The notes below the pieces were generated by a model. The model worked only from the letters and a program-made list of their open reading frames with translations, was not told where the DNA came from and made no database searches. From an uncultured Collinsella sp. (GTDB lineage: Bacteria; Actinomycetota; Coriobacteriia; Coriobacteriales; Coriobacteriaceae), in NCBI GenBank assembly GCA_902495545.1, contig CABUXM010000032.1, positions 1 through 22,118 of the forward strand: a DNA stretch of 22,118 bases. Direction: 5' to 3'. Position numbers and translations under genes: made by a program. Shown piece by piece: positions 8,032 through 15,576 of this stretch (positions within the stretch are counted from its first letter, which is position 1; each line of letters begins with the position of its first letter).

Positions 8032-8062
8032 GGCGCCCCGGTTTCGGCTGGGGCGCCTTTTT
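8032..8062 (+). terminator. Intrinsic terminator after kinase copy 1
   Basis: A perfect 8-bp stem, GGCGCCCC (8032-8039) with GGGGCGCC (8050-8057), followed by TTTTT (8058-8062). It closes the ptsI-kinase unit. Confidence 0.93.
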
Positions 8063-8191
8063 GTTCCGCCACGGGGGAGAGGTGTTCCGCCGTACTTCAT
8101 CGCTTCCACACCGTTCACCGAGTTGTCCTAGCCTTTTACCGATGCGTGGAATATACTTTCATTAACACGTTGCTTCGTGAAAGGAACATTC

Positions 8192-9124
8192 ATGATTTAC
8201 ACGCTCACTGCAAATCCCGCCATTGACTACAACATCGCCTGCGACGGTCTTGCTGCCAACACCGTCACGCGTACCCGCAACGCCGTCTACACGCCCAACG
8301 GCAAGGGCCTCAACGTCTCGTTTACGCTTGACCACTACGGCGTCGACACCACGATCCTGGGCTTTTTCGCCGGTTTCTCGGGCGAGTTTATCGTTAAGGG
8401 CGCCGAGGCCCTGGGCGTGCCCGTCAAGCCCGTGTGGACCGACGGCATTACGCGCGTCAACGTGTTCCTCAACGCCGGCCCCGACACCGAGTACAACATG
8501 GTCAACGCCGGTGCCGCCATCAACGAGGCCAATGAGCAGGAGATGTTTGAGCTTATCGATTCGCTTGATGACATGACCTGTCTGGTCATCAGCGGCTCGC
8601 TGCCTCCCAACACTTCCGAGGGCTTCCTGGCCGAGGTCCTGCGCCGCGTCAAGGCCAAGGGGGCCGAGTTCGTCCTCGACATCTCGAGCCATCAGCTGGC
8701 AGACCTCATTGCCATGGAGCCGCTGCTGATCAAGCCCAATGACGACGAGCTGCTCGACATCTTTGGCATTAAGGTGAGCGGTGGCGACGATGAGTCCGTC
8801 AAGGGCGCTATGGCCGAGCTGCACGCCAAAGGCGCCAAGAACGTACTGCTGACCCTTGGTGGCGCCGGCGCGTACTTCTCCAACGGCGAGCACATCTGGT
8901 TTGCCAACCGCACCTTCGACGTCAAGCTGCTGTCGACGGTGTGCGCCGGTGATTCCTCGCTCGCTGCCTTCCTGTCCGTATGGCACGACGCTCCCGAGCG
9001 AGTCGAGGATGCCTTGCGTCTTTCGATGGCCACCGGCGCCAACGTGGTCGAGTGCCCCGGTCTGGGCGATTTTGCTAAGGTGGACGAATATAAGAAGCAC
9101 ATCGAGGTTCGCCAGGTCTGCTAG
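8192..9124 (+). CDS. fruK: 1-phosphofructokinase (copy 2, canonical)
   Basis: This paralogue of the preceding gene has the same length (310 residues) and is clearly alignable throughout (shared TLTANPA, GKGL, VWTDGITR, CAGD). It keeps the orthodox residues: Asp12, GKGLN with Asn41, LGGAGAYF, and the catalytic CAGDSSLAAF with Asp254-Ser255. It should phosphorylate fructose 1-phosphate to fructose 1,6-bisphosphate. The ATG at 8192 has AAAGGA 6 nt upstream and aligns with the start of copy 1; the GTG at 8177 is rejected. It stands between two terminators and so is its own transcription unit. TATACT (8152-8157) may be its -10 box, but no good -35 was seen. LacC-type specificity is an alternative. 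Confidence 0.9.
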   Translation: MIYTLTANPAIDYNIACDGLAANTVTRTRNAVYTPNGKGLNVSFTLDHYGVDTTILGFFAGFSGEFIVKGAEALGVPVKPVWTDGITRVNVFLNAGPDTEYNMVNAGAAINEANEQEMFELIDSLDDMTCLVISGSLPPNTSEGFLAEVLRRVKAKGAEFVLDISSHQLADLIAMEPLLIKPNDDELLDIFGIKVSGGDDESVKGAMAELHAKGAKNVLLTLGGAGAYFSNGEHIWFANRTFDVKLLSTVCAGDSSLAAFLSVWHDAPERVEDALRLSMATGANVVECPGLGDFAKVDEYKKHIEVRQVC

Positions 9125-9146
9125 CCGCATCGATACATCGTTGCCG

Positions 9147-9183
9147 AACACCCGCTTTGGATTACCAGGGCGGGTGTTTTTTT
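9147..9183 (+). terminator. Intrinsic terminator after kinase copy 2
   Basis: AACACCCGC (9147-9155) and GCGGGTGTT (9170-9178) form a perfect stem, followed by a T tract to 9183. Confidence 0.93.
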
Positions 9184-9206
9184 CGCGCTGAACGTATGTG
9201 GCGTCT

Positions 9207-9261
9207 GCTTTCTCGTTTTATCGAATCGACGGCGCGATTGCGTGTGCGCGCTTTCTCGTTT
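9207..9261 (+). repeat. 12-bp direct repeat upstream of the CCA-adding enzyme gene
   Basis: GCTTTCTCGTTT occurs at 9207-9218 and again at 9250-9261, 43 bp apart. The copies lie in the promoter region of the next gene. They may be regulatory or chance; no promoter pair could be fixed. Confidence 0.35.
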
Positions 9262-9318
9262 CTTGTTAGACTTCTTGAGAACCATCGTTAACGCTCGCAA
9301 ATGCAGGAGGCCATAGGC

Positions 9319-10713
9319 ATGTGCAACGTTTCGCTCAACGGTACGCAACCGTCCGATGCGTCCCTGTGCGTCCTGCGCGCGCTTGAGGCGGCTGGTCTTG
9401 AGGCCTGGTTCGTGGGCGGTTGGGTGCGCGACGCCCTGATGGGTTGCCCCAGCCACGATGTTGATATGTGCTGTAGCGGCCTGTGGCAGGAGTCCAAAGC
9501 AGCGCTCGAGGCCGCCAGCATCGCGGTTGTGGAGTCGGGCATTAAATTTGGCGGAATCACGGCTATTTCCGATGGCGAGCGTATCGAGGTCACCACGTAC
9601 CGTCTGGATGGCTTTTACACCGATGGTCGCCATCCCCAGAGTGTGGAGCGTGCCGCCTCGCTCGAGGACGATCTGGCGCGCCGCGACTTTACCGTCAACG
9701 CCATGGCCTGGCATCCCGAGCGCGGGCTTGTCGACTGCTACGACGGCCAGGGTGACTTGGAGCGCAAGCTGATTCGCGCTGTCGGCGATCCCAAGCGTCG
9801 CTTTAACGAGGACGCCCTGCGCATGCTGCGTGCGGTGCGCTTTGCCTGCCGCCTGGACTTTATGATTGAGCCCGAGACTAAACGCGCACTTGCCGAGTGC
9901 GCGCCGCTACTCGACGCCGTGGCGCGCGAGCGTGTGGGTATTGAGCTCGAGGGCATTCTTTCGACCGGTCATGGGGGGGACGCGATGCTCCGCTACCCCG
10001 AGCTCATCTGCGCCGCCGTGCCCGAGTTGGCAGCGGGTCGCGGGTTTGATCAGCGCAGTGTCTACCATGCGTTTAACGTCTACGAGCATATCGCCCGTGT
10101 GCTGACGGTGGCGGGGGAGCTCGCGCTGTGTGACGGCGTCGCGCCCTCGTCGAGCCTTATGTGGGCGGCGTTTTTGCACGATGTGTCCAAGCCCGAGTGT
10201 TTCACGGTCGATCACGCCGGCAGCGGACACTTCTACGGTCATCCAGAGCTCGGCGCCAAGAAGGCGCGCGTCATTATGGATCGCCTGGCGCTCTCGCACG
10301 ACTTGGTGCGCGACGTGTGCCTGCTCATCAAATATCACGACAAGCCGCTGCGTCCCGAGCGTTCCTGTTTGCTCAATATGATGCGCTTGCTTTCGGGCGA
10401 GGGTGTCGACACTCCGCGTTTGATTGACGAGCTTATGGACCTTAAACGTGCCGATACGCTGGGCAAGGCGCCGTCGTGCTTCTATTACGTCGAGACGATC
10501 GAGGAGATGCGTTCGCTCGCCCACAATCTGTTGGAGGCAGGGGAGCCCTATACGCTCAAGATGCTCGCCATCAACGGCGGCGACTTGATCCGTGCCGGCG
10601 TTAAACCGGGACCCGAGCTAGGCCAGCTACTCAACGCCGCCCTCGACGCCGTGATCGAAGACAACATTTCCAACGAGCGCGAAGCTCTTTTGGTCCATCT
10701 CAACTTGAATTAG
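9319..10713 (+). CDS. cca: CCA-adding tRNA nucleotidyltransferase with HD domain
   Basis: This 464-residue enzyme of class II nucleotidyltransferases builds or repairs the 3' CCA end of tRNAs. Motif A is visible as FVGGWVRDALMG (31-42) with the metal-binding DVD (47-49). Next come RRDFTVNAMAW and the nucleotide-recognition region around EDALRMLRAVRFACRL. An HD phosphohydrolase domain follows (FLHDVSK near residue 285, then HFYGHPELG and IKYHDKPL). The ATG at 9319 is chosen because AGGAGG (9305-9310) sits 8 nt before it; the ATG at 9301 lies upstream of that ribosome-binding site. The next locus is a tRNA gene that already encodes its own CCA, so the enzyme's role for that tRNA would be repair. 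Confidence 0.94.
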   Translation: MCNVSLNGTQPSDASLCVLRALEAAGLEAWFVGGWVRDALMGCPSHDVDMCCSGLWQESKAALEAASIAVVESGIKFGGITAISDGERIEVTTYRLDGFYTDGRHPQSVERAASLEDDLARRDFTVNAMAWHPERGLVDCYDGQGDLERKLIRAVGDPKRRFNEDALRMLRAVRFACRLDFMIEPETKRALAECAPLLDAVARERVGIELEGILSTGHGGDAMLRYPELICAAVPELAAGRGFDQRSVYHAFNVYEHIARVLTVAGELALCDGVAPSSSLMWAAFLHDVSKPECFTVDHAGSGHFYGHPELGAKKARVIMDRLALSHDLVRDVCLLIKYHDKPLRPERSCLLNMMRLLSGEGVDTPRLIDELMDLKRADTLGKAPSCFYYVETIEEMRSLAHNLLEAGEPYTLKMLAINGGDLIRAGVKPGPELGQLLNAALDAVIEDNISNEREALLVHLNLN

Positions 10714-10777
10714 CTACCCAGTTTACCTGCGTGTTCCATAACCTGCCGACAATTTTTCGGCAATTTGGAATTTCTTC

Positions 10778-10806
10778 TTGCGCTGTCGTTTTTTGTCCCG
10801 TAATAT
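10778..10806 (+). promoter_or_regulatory. Sigma-70-type promoter of the tRNA-Glu gene
   Basis: TTGCGC (10778-10783) and TAATAT (10801-10806) are spaced by exactly 17 nt. Transcription would start about 28 nt before the tRNA. A weak hairpin, TGCCGA/TCGGCA (10744-10762), lies upstream and may end the preceding transcript. Confidence 0.7.
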
Positions 10807-10840
10807 ATTTTCTCGCAGCACGGCAGTGCAGATGTCATGT

Positions 10841-10917
10841 GGCCCGTTCGTCTAGCGGTTTAGGACGCCGCCCTCTCAAGGCGGAGATCACCAGTTCGAA
10901 TCTGGTACGGGCTACCA
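10841..10917 (+). tRNA. tRNA-Glu, anticodon CTC
   Basis: A full cloverleaf can be folded: acceptor GGCCCGT/ACGGGCT (first pair G-U), D arm GTCT/GGAC, anticodon stem CCGCC/GGCGG with loop CTCTCAA, and T arm ACCAG/CTGGT with loop TTCGAAT. The anticodon CTC (10875-10877) reads GAG. The discriminator A is followed by an encoded CCA (10915-10917). The bases around the D arm match bacterial tRNA-Glu. Confidence 0.97.
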
Positions 10918-10928
10918 CGCATCTGATA

Positions 10929-10959
10929 CCCGGACTTCCTATGGAAGGCCGGGTTTTTT
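10929..10959 (+). terminator. Intrinsic terminator of the tRNA gene
   Basis: CCCGGACTTCC (10929-10939) pairs with GGAAGGCCGGG (10943-10953) with a single A-G mismatch. TTTTTT follows at 10954-10959. Confidence 0.92.
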
Positions 10960-11067
10960 ATTTTCAAACAACCGTCTGCAATTCCCGTTTGAACCAGAGC
11001 TTTGCGTTCTGTCTATGGTCCTTGCGGGTACAATATCCAAGATATTTTGACTGTTAGAAGGAGTCTC

Positions 11068-12375
11068 ATGACGGAGTCCTCTCAGCATACGTCTAAGCCC
11101 CAGGTCGAGGTTGAGGCCTCGGGCGGAGATGACAATAAGAGCGCACGCCGCGGCGCCATCTTTATCGGCGTCGTGCTGGTGGGTTATATCGTCTATCTGG
11201 TGGTAACCGGGCAGATGGGGCAGTTCTGGGCCGCTATGTCGAGCGTCCAGGCGTCATGGCTCGTTGTCGCGTGTCTCTGCATGTTCATGTATCTGTTCTT
11301 TGGCATTGTGGCCTATGCGATCGCTGTCTGGCTCGACCCCAATTCACCCGTCGGCATTCGCGACCTGATCTCGGTCGAGGCGAGTGGCATCTTCTTTGGC
11401 AACCTCACCCCTATGATGATGGGCTCGACTCCTGCTCAGATCTACCGCCTGACCAAAGCGGGCCAAAATGTCGGCGAGGCCGGAGCCACGCAGTTCACGC
11501 GCTTTATCGTGTATCAGTTTGGCCTCGTTGCCTGGGGCGCTATCCTACTGCTTGCTCGCATGCCGTTTTTTGCCGAGCGCTATGGCGACATGACGCTGCT
11601 GTGCGTCTTTAGCTTTGGTGGACACTGCTGCATCTTGCTTGGCATCTTCGCCGTCGCTCTCATGCCTAAGACCGTCACGCGCGTCGCCCATTGCATCATC
11701 AATTGGCTCGAGCGCATTGGTGTCTCGGCTACTAAGATCGAGGGATGGCGCACGTTTGTCGATGGCGAGATCTACTCCTTCTCCGAGAAGTTCAAGCTTT
11801 CGGCCGGACATTTTTCTTCCATGCTGCTCACCGTGTTTATCACCATGCTGCAGCTCGCGTTTTTCTATCTGGTGCCGTATTTCCTGATGCTTGCCTTTGG
11901 CCACCACGAGGTCGACTTTTTCTCGGTCATGGCCGCGAGCGCCTTTGTCCAGCTTCTGAGCTCTGCGGTCCCCTTGCCTGGTGGAACTGGTGGCGCTGAG
12001 GGCGGCTTTGCATTGTTCTTGGGTCATTTCTTTGGGTCGGCTTCGACCGCCGGCTATCTGCTGTGGCGCCTCATTACGTTTATTGCGCCGACCATTTTGG
12101 CTGCGCCCCTGCTGGGACTTAAGAGCGCCCACAACGAGAGCATCCATGCGCGCTGGGATCGCGTGATGCGCAAACTCGGCCGCACGCCTCAGACGCCCTC
12201 TGCGCCCACTAAGCCGCACCCCGCGAATGCTGTTACTGTTGATCCCAAGAAGCAGGCTCAGAAGGCTTATGGGACCGCTAAGCCGGCTCATAAAGCCTAT
12301 GTGCGCCAGACAGGCGATGGTATTCGCGTATCTCCGTCGGTACTCAATAAGAAGAAGCATCCTAAGTCGCAGTAG
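11068..12375 (+). CDS. Flippase-like integral membrane protein (UPF0104 / LPG-synthase TM-domain family)
   Basis: This 435-residue polytopic protein has a short charged N-terminus, about eight hydrophobic segments (roughly residues 30-350) and a basic, Pro/Ala/Lys-rich cytosolic tail of about 75 residues. The family mark is the loop AVPLPGGTGGAEGGFALFLG in the last third, typical of the membrane domain found in MprF (lysyl-phosphatidylglycerol synthase/flippase) and AglD-like proteins. No aminoacyl-transferase domain is present, so lysyl-PG synthesis is not implied; lipid or lipid-linked-sugar translocation is the general expectation. The ATG at 11068 has AAGGAG (11058-11063) upstream. TACAAT (11029-11034) could be a -10 box. 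A TetR-type regulator follows in the same direction after 116 nt. Confidence 0.85.
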   Translation: MTESSQHTSKPQVEVEASGGDDNKSARRGAIFIGVVLVGYIVYLVVTGQMGQFWAAMSSVQASWLVVACLCMFMYLFFGIVAYAIAVWLDPNSPVGIRDLISVEASGIFFGNLTPMMMGSTPAQIYRLTKAGQNVGEAGATQFTRFIVYQFGLVAWGAILLLARMPFFAERYGDMTLLCVFSFGGHCCILLGIFAVALMPKTVTRVAHCIINWLERIGVSATKIEGWRTFVDGEIYSFSEKFKLSAGHFSSMLLTVFITMLQLAFFYLVPYFLMLAFGHHEVDFFSVMAASAFVQLLSSAVPLPGGTGGAEGGFALFLGHFFGSASTAGYLLWRLITFIAPTILAAPLLGLKSAHNESIHARWDRVMRKLGRTPQTPSAPTKPHPANAVTVDPKKQAQKAYGTAKPAHKAYVRQTGDGIRVSPSVLNKKKHPKSQ

Positions 12376-12424
12376 GACAGTCGTGCGTTCTTCATGATGC
12401 GGGGCATATTTGTGCTGTATGGGG

Positions 12425-12448
12425 GATAATCCTCTTACGTAGATTATC
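12425..12448. promoter_or_regulatory. Candidate operator of the TetR-family regulator
   Basis: GATAATC (12425-12431) and GATTATC (12442-12448) form a perfect 7-bp inverted repeat around 10 nt, 43 bp before the regulator's start codon. Size and position are typical of an autoregulatory TetR operator. The link is inferred from position alone. Confidence 0.5.
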
Positions 12449-12491
12449 TCTCATCTGTTGATGAATGCTCGCATATCGAAGGGACACGCCC

Positions 12492-13103
12492 ATGGCAACC
12501 AGCAAACCGCGTCTTGATCGTCGCATCGTTCGCAGCCGTAATGCCATCCTTTCCGCTTTCGAGCGCCTGCTCATGGAAAAGCCGCTGGCAGACATTACGG
12601 TGAGTGCCATCGCGCGCGAGGCCAATGTCGACCGCAAAACCTTCTACGTGCACTTTGGCACGGTTGACGGCCTGCTCGATGCCATTGCCGTCGATGTGGT
12701 GGAGATGATTGTCGACTCGGTCGAGAAAACGCTTGCTTCAATGGACGGCGACACCAACGAGCGCGCTCTTGGCGCGGCGGCGACCTTCTTTAAAACCGTT
12801 AACGAGGCACTGTGCAACAACTTGGTGCTCAATCGTCAGCTGATCGAGAACATTCCGCTCGATGATTTTATGACTCGTCTTCGTGCGCCGCTCGAGCACG
12901 AGATTACCGAACGCGATCTGCTGCCCCAAGGTCTCAAGGACGAGATGTTCGACTACTATCTGGCGTTTTTGCTGTCGGGTATTATCGGTATTTATCGCAC
13001 GTGGGCATTGTCTGATGGCTCGGTTCCTATCGAGCGCGTCTCGGAGGTTGCCAACGACCTCACGCTCAACGGCCTTTCGAGTCTGGAATCTCGCTTGGAT
13101 TAG
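12492..13103 (+). CDS. TetR/AcrR-family transcriptional regulator
   Basis: This 203-residue protein has an N-terminal TetR helix-turn-helix: RSRNAILSAFERLL, then ITVSAIAREANVDRKTFYVHF at about residues 36-56, with the usual TFYxHF ending. A helical, divergent ligand-binding half with a hydrophobic segment near residue 160 follows. The ligand cannot be deduced. The ATG at 12492 has GAAGGGA (12478-12484) 7 nt upstream, so the ATG at 12465 is rejected. It follows the flippase-like gene and may regulate it or itself through the inverted repeat at 12425-12448. It is the last gene before the IS3 remnant that marks the switch to the corrinoid island. Confidence 0.9.
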   Translation: MATSKPRLDRRIVRSRNAILSAFERLLMEKPLADITVSAIAREANVDRKTFYVHFGTVDGLLDAIAVDVVEMIVDSVEKTLASMDGDTNERALGAAATFFKTVNEALCNNLVLNRQLIENIPLDDFMTRLRAPLEHEITERDLLPQGLKDEMFDYYLAFLLSGIIGIYRTWALSDGSVPIERVSEVANDLTLNGLSSLESRLD

Positions 13104-13105
13104 GC

Positions 13106-13198
13106 CTAGTTGGGCTCGTCGGCGTGGAAATTCCTGTTCACGAGGTTCTCCGGCGCCTTGGAGACCTCGCCGGCGTAGGAGCTGTAGCCTGAGGATCC
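13106..13198 (-). pseudogene. Remnant of an IS3-family transposase (OrfB fragment)
   Basis: On the minus strand a 30-codon open stretch reads GSSGYSSYAGEVSKAPENLV then NRNFHADEPN before a TAG stop (13106-13108); a TAA bounds it upstream (13199-13201). This matches the well-conserved segment of IS3/IS150-type OrfB transposases just before the catalytic core (the pattern YxSYxGEIxxAPENLVNRxFHAxxPN), which in complete proteins continues into W-TDITEF. Here the chain stops right at that point, and nothing of the catalytic DDE core or of OrfA is left. No terminal inverted repeats were found. It lies in the 111-bp gap between the TetR gene and the ABC ATPase, and is best read as a scar of past insertion or rearrangement. 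Confidence 0.75.
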
Positions 13199-13214
13199 TT
13201 AAAAAAAGTCCAGT

Positions 13215-14531
13215 TTATCCTTCCCACTCCAATTGGGAATCCTCCGATGCGCCTTCGCACGCTCGCATGACCTCGATACCATGCGAGCGTGCGAACTCGA
13301 CGAGCTCTGCGTTGCGGGCGTTTATGGTGCCGAAGGCGGCGGGGCACACGATAAGGCGCGTGCAGTGGACGAGGAGCTCTTTGGCGCGGGCTATGGTTTT
13401 ATCCCCGATCGGCTCGAAGGCGCGCTCGGCCACGCATTCCGTCGCCAGGTCGCGCGCGAGCTCGCAGTCGATGTCCCCTTCGTGCAGAACGCCCGCGTAG
13501 AACGCCTTGCCCTGCCGGATGAGCTGGCGAAACACAGCCGACCCCGTACCTGCGCCGGCGATGACGAACGTGTGCGCATCGCCGTGTGGGCGCCCAATTT
13601 CCACGCTGCCGAAGCGTTCGTTGAAGGTGCCATGTTGAAGGCCGTAGAGCTCGCCAATCGTCTCGCGCGTGAATATGTCCTCGGGTGCGCCGGAGCGGAA
13701 GACCCGACCATCCTTCACGCAAATCACCTTGTCGGCGCTTTTCTGCGCGAGCTCGAGTTCGTGGATGGACATGATGACAGCCACATTCCGCGATTTCGCA
13801 AGGTGACGAAGTATTCGCAGCAGGTCGATCTGGTAGCGGATATCGAGATACGACGTGGGCTCGTCGAGCACGAGCACACGCGGATCCTGCGCGATGGCGC
13901 GTGCGAGCATGACGCGCTGGCGTTGCCCGTCGCTTATCTGCATGAAGTCGCGCTCGGCGAGCTCTTCTACATGTGCGGTTTTCATGGCCTCATCGACCCG
14001 ACTATGGTCGTCGGGCGAGAGTGTGCCCATTCGCCCGGTGTAGGGATGTCTTCCCGCCTCTACGATATCGCGGCAGGTGAGGAGCTCGGTCCGGGGGCGA
14101 TCTGTCAGCATAACGGCAAGGTTCCTTGCGAACTCCGCAGTCTTCCATCGGGAAATCTCCCGCCCGTCGAGCTCGATCGCGCCGGCAAGCGGTGCCAGAT
14201 GGCGTGTGATGGTTTTCAAGATGGTCGACTTGCCCGAGCCGTTCGGCCCGATGAGCGCCACGACGTCGCCCGCGCGAACCTCCAGATCGACGCCTTCGAC
14301 TACGACCTTCTTGTCGTAGCCCGCCGACAGGTCGCTTATGCGGAAAAGCGGCGCTCCGTCAGCCTGCGTTACGACCGGGATTTCGAGGTTCGACTCCGCT
14401 CGGAGGAGGCTTTCCGCGCGCAGTTCCGCACGAGTCGAAAGTGCCTTCTGGCACTTTCGTGCGAGCTCAGGACTGTCTAAGCATGGAATGTCCCCTCCGA
14501 GCGTTTTGGGCCGCGGCACGAATTTCCCCAT
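13215..14531 (-). CDS. ABC transporter ATP-binding protein (FecE/BtuD type) with C-terminal extension
   Basis: This 438-residue ATPase would power the adjacent FecCD/BtuC-type permease. Its core spans about residues 62-300: Walker A GPNGSGKST (95-103), Q-loop region MLTDRP (141-145; Asp in place of the usual Gln), signature ISDGQRQRV (199-207, Asp replacing the first Gly of LSGGQ), Walker B VLVLDEP (219-225) and H-loop His257. Family members usually have about 260 residues. Here there are about 60 extra at the N-terminus and about 135 at the C-terminus (from residue 305). The C-terminal extension contains FVIAGAGTGSAVF and alternating beta/alpha character, suggesting a small Rossmann-like domain that I do not recognise. 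The ATG directly abuts the permease stop (14532-14534), with GTGAGG just upstream, so translation is probably coupled. The riboswitch upstream of the operon favours corrinoid or cobalt over iron/heme as substrate. Confidence 0.9.
   Translation of the reverse strand: MGKFVPRPKTLGGDIPCLDSPELARKCQKALSTRAELRAESLLRAESNLEIPVVTQADGAPLFRISDLSAGYDKKVVVEGVDLEVRAGDVVALIGPNGSGKSTILKTITRHLAPLAGAIELDGREISRWKTAEFARNLAVMLTDRPRTELLTCRDIVEAGRHPYTGRMGTLSPDDHSRVDEAMKTAHVEELAERDFMQISDGQRQRVMLARAIAQDPRVLVLDEPTSYLDIRYQIDLLRILRHLAKSRNVAVIMSIHELELAQKSADKVICVKDGRVFRSGAPEDIFTRETIGELYGLQHGTFNERFGSVEIGRPHGDAHTFVIAGAGTGSAVFRQLIRQGKAFYAGVLHEGDIDCELARDLATECVAERAFEPIGDKTIARAKELLVHCTRLIVCPAAFGTINARNAELVEFARSHGIEVMRACEGASEDSQLEWEG
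14436..14459. other. Perfect hairpin inside the N-terminal extension of the ATPase gene
   Basis: CGAAAGTGCC (14436-14445) and GGCACTTTCG (14450-14459) form a perfect 10-bp inverted repeat around TTCT. On the minus strand it falls within codons for RKCQKALS (about residues 25-32 of the ATPase). No T tract follows. It may be an intercistronic-type mRNA structure retained in coding sequence. Confidence 0.6.
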
Positions 14532-15572
14532 CTACCTCACCCGCTTCTTCAACATGAGCGCGATAACCACCGGCGCGCCGAAGATGGCGGTGACGGCGCT
14601 GATGGAAAGCTCGACGGGGGAGAACAGCGTGCGCGCGATCAAATCGCAGCCCGCGCAGAAGATGGCGCCTCCCAAGAAGCACGCAGGAATCACGCGGATA
14701 GGCTTCGACGACTTCAGCGTCGACTTCACGAGATGCGGAACCGCGATGCCTACGAACGACACCGGACCAGCGAACGCGGTCACGCAGGCGGAGAGCATGC
14801 TCGCTAGAAGGACGAGCACCACGCGGAAGCGTGCGACGTTCACGCCGACGCTTTTCGCGTAGGCTTCTCCCAGCTGGAAGGCGGAAAGGGGCTTCGATAT
14901 CGCGAATACGCATGCGCTCACGGTGATCACCACGACCGCGATGACCGCGATGTCGTCCCAGCTCGAACCCGAGAAGCTACCCAAAGACCAGTTGTGTAGG
15001 TTCACGATGGACTGGTCGTCGGCGAAGGCGATGAGGAAGTTCGTCGCCGCCGAGCAGATGTATCCCACCATGACGCCCGCCACGATGAGCATGGCCATGG
15101 AACTTATGCGCCGTGCGATGAGGAGCACGAAGCCGATGGTGATAAGCGAGCCCAGAAACGCTGCGGCCACCATGGCCGGCGAGGACATGGCCTGGTTCGC
15201 GCCCAGAAGTACGATCATCGTAAGCGCGACGACGAACTTTGCGCCCGAGGAGACGCCCAAGATGAACGGGTCGGCGATGGGGTTGTTGAAAAACGTCTGC
15301 AGTAGGAACCCGGAAAGCGAAAGTGCCCCGCCGAGAAGCACGGCTGAAAGCACGCGCGGCAGGCGAATTTCCCAGATGACCTGGCTTTCCATGGAATTTG
15401 CCGCGCCGCCCGAAAGGATGCCGGGGATGTGGTCTGCTGGCACGAGCACGCTCCCGATGCACAGGTTGGTCCCGACGAGCACGATGAGGGCAACAGCGAG
15501 CAGCGCCGTCACGACGCGACACCGCGCGGCGCGCCCCGATTCGTCGTATGCCATGGAAAGTCGGCTTCTCAT
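14532..15572 (-). CDS. ABC transporter permease, FecCD/BtuC family
   Basis: This 346-residue integral membrane protein is of the type that imports vitamin B12, heme or ferric siderophores. The family hallmarks are clear: WEIRLPRVLSAVLLGGALSL, then LLQTFFNNPIADPFILGVSSGA, later SFVGIAVPHLVK and the C-terminal GAPVVIALM. About ten hydrophobic segments fit the family. The start at 15572 lies 4 nt after the stop of the upstream binding-protein gene; an internal ATG at 15554 is an alternative but has no ribosome-binding site. The stop touches the start of the ATPase gene. Substrate cannot be read from the permease itself. The B12 riboswitch at the head of the operon points to corrinoids. Confidence 0.93.
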   Translation of the reverse strand: MRSRLSMAYDESGRAARCRVVTALLAVALIVLVGTNLCIGSVLVPADHIPGILSGGAANSMESQVIWEIRLPRVLSAVLLGGALSLSGFLLQTFFNNPIADPFILGVSSGAKFVVALTMIVLLGANQAMSSPAMVAAAFLGSLITIGFVLLIARRISSMAMLIVAGVMVGYICSAATNFLIAFADDQSIVNLHNWSLGSFSGSSWDDIAVIAVVVITVSACVFAISKPLSAFQLGEAYAKSVGVNVARFRVVLVLLASMLSACVTAFAGPVSFVGIAVPHLVKSTLKSSKPIRVIPACFLGGAIFCAGCDLIARTLFSPVELSISAVTAIFGAPVVIALMLKKRVR

Positions 15573-15576
15573 GGTG

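Noticed and set aside
13233..14480. 415-codon plus-strand frame opposite the ABC ATPase
   Set aside because: The minus strand holds Walker A, Walker B and H-loop motifs; the plus-strand product has none.
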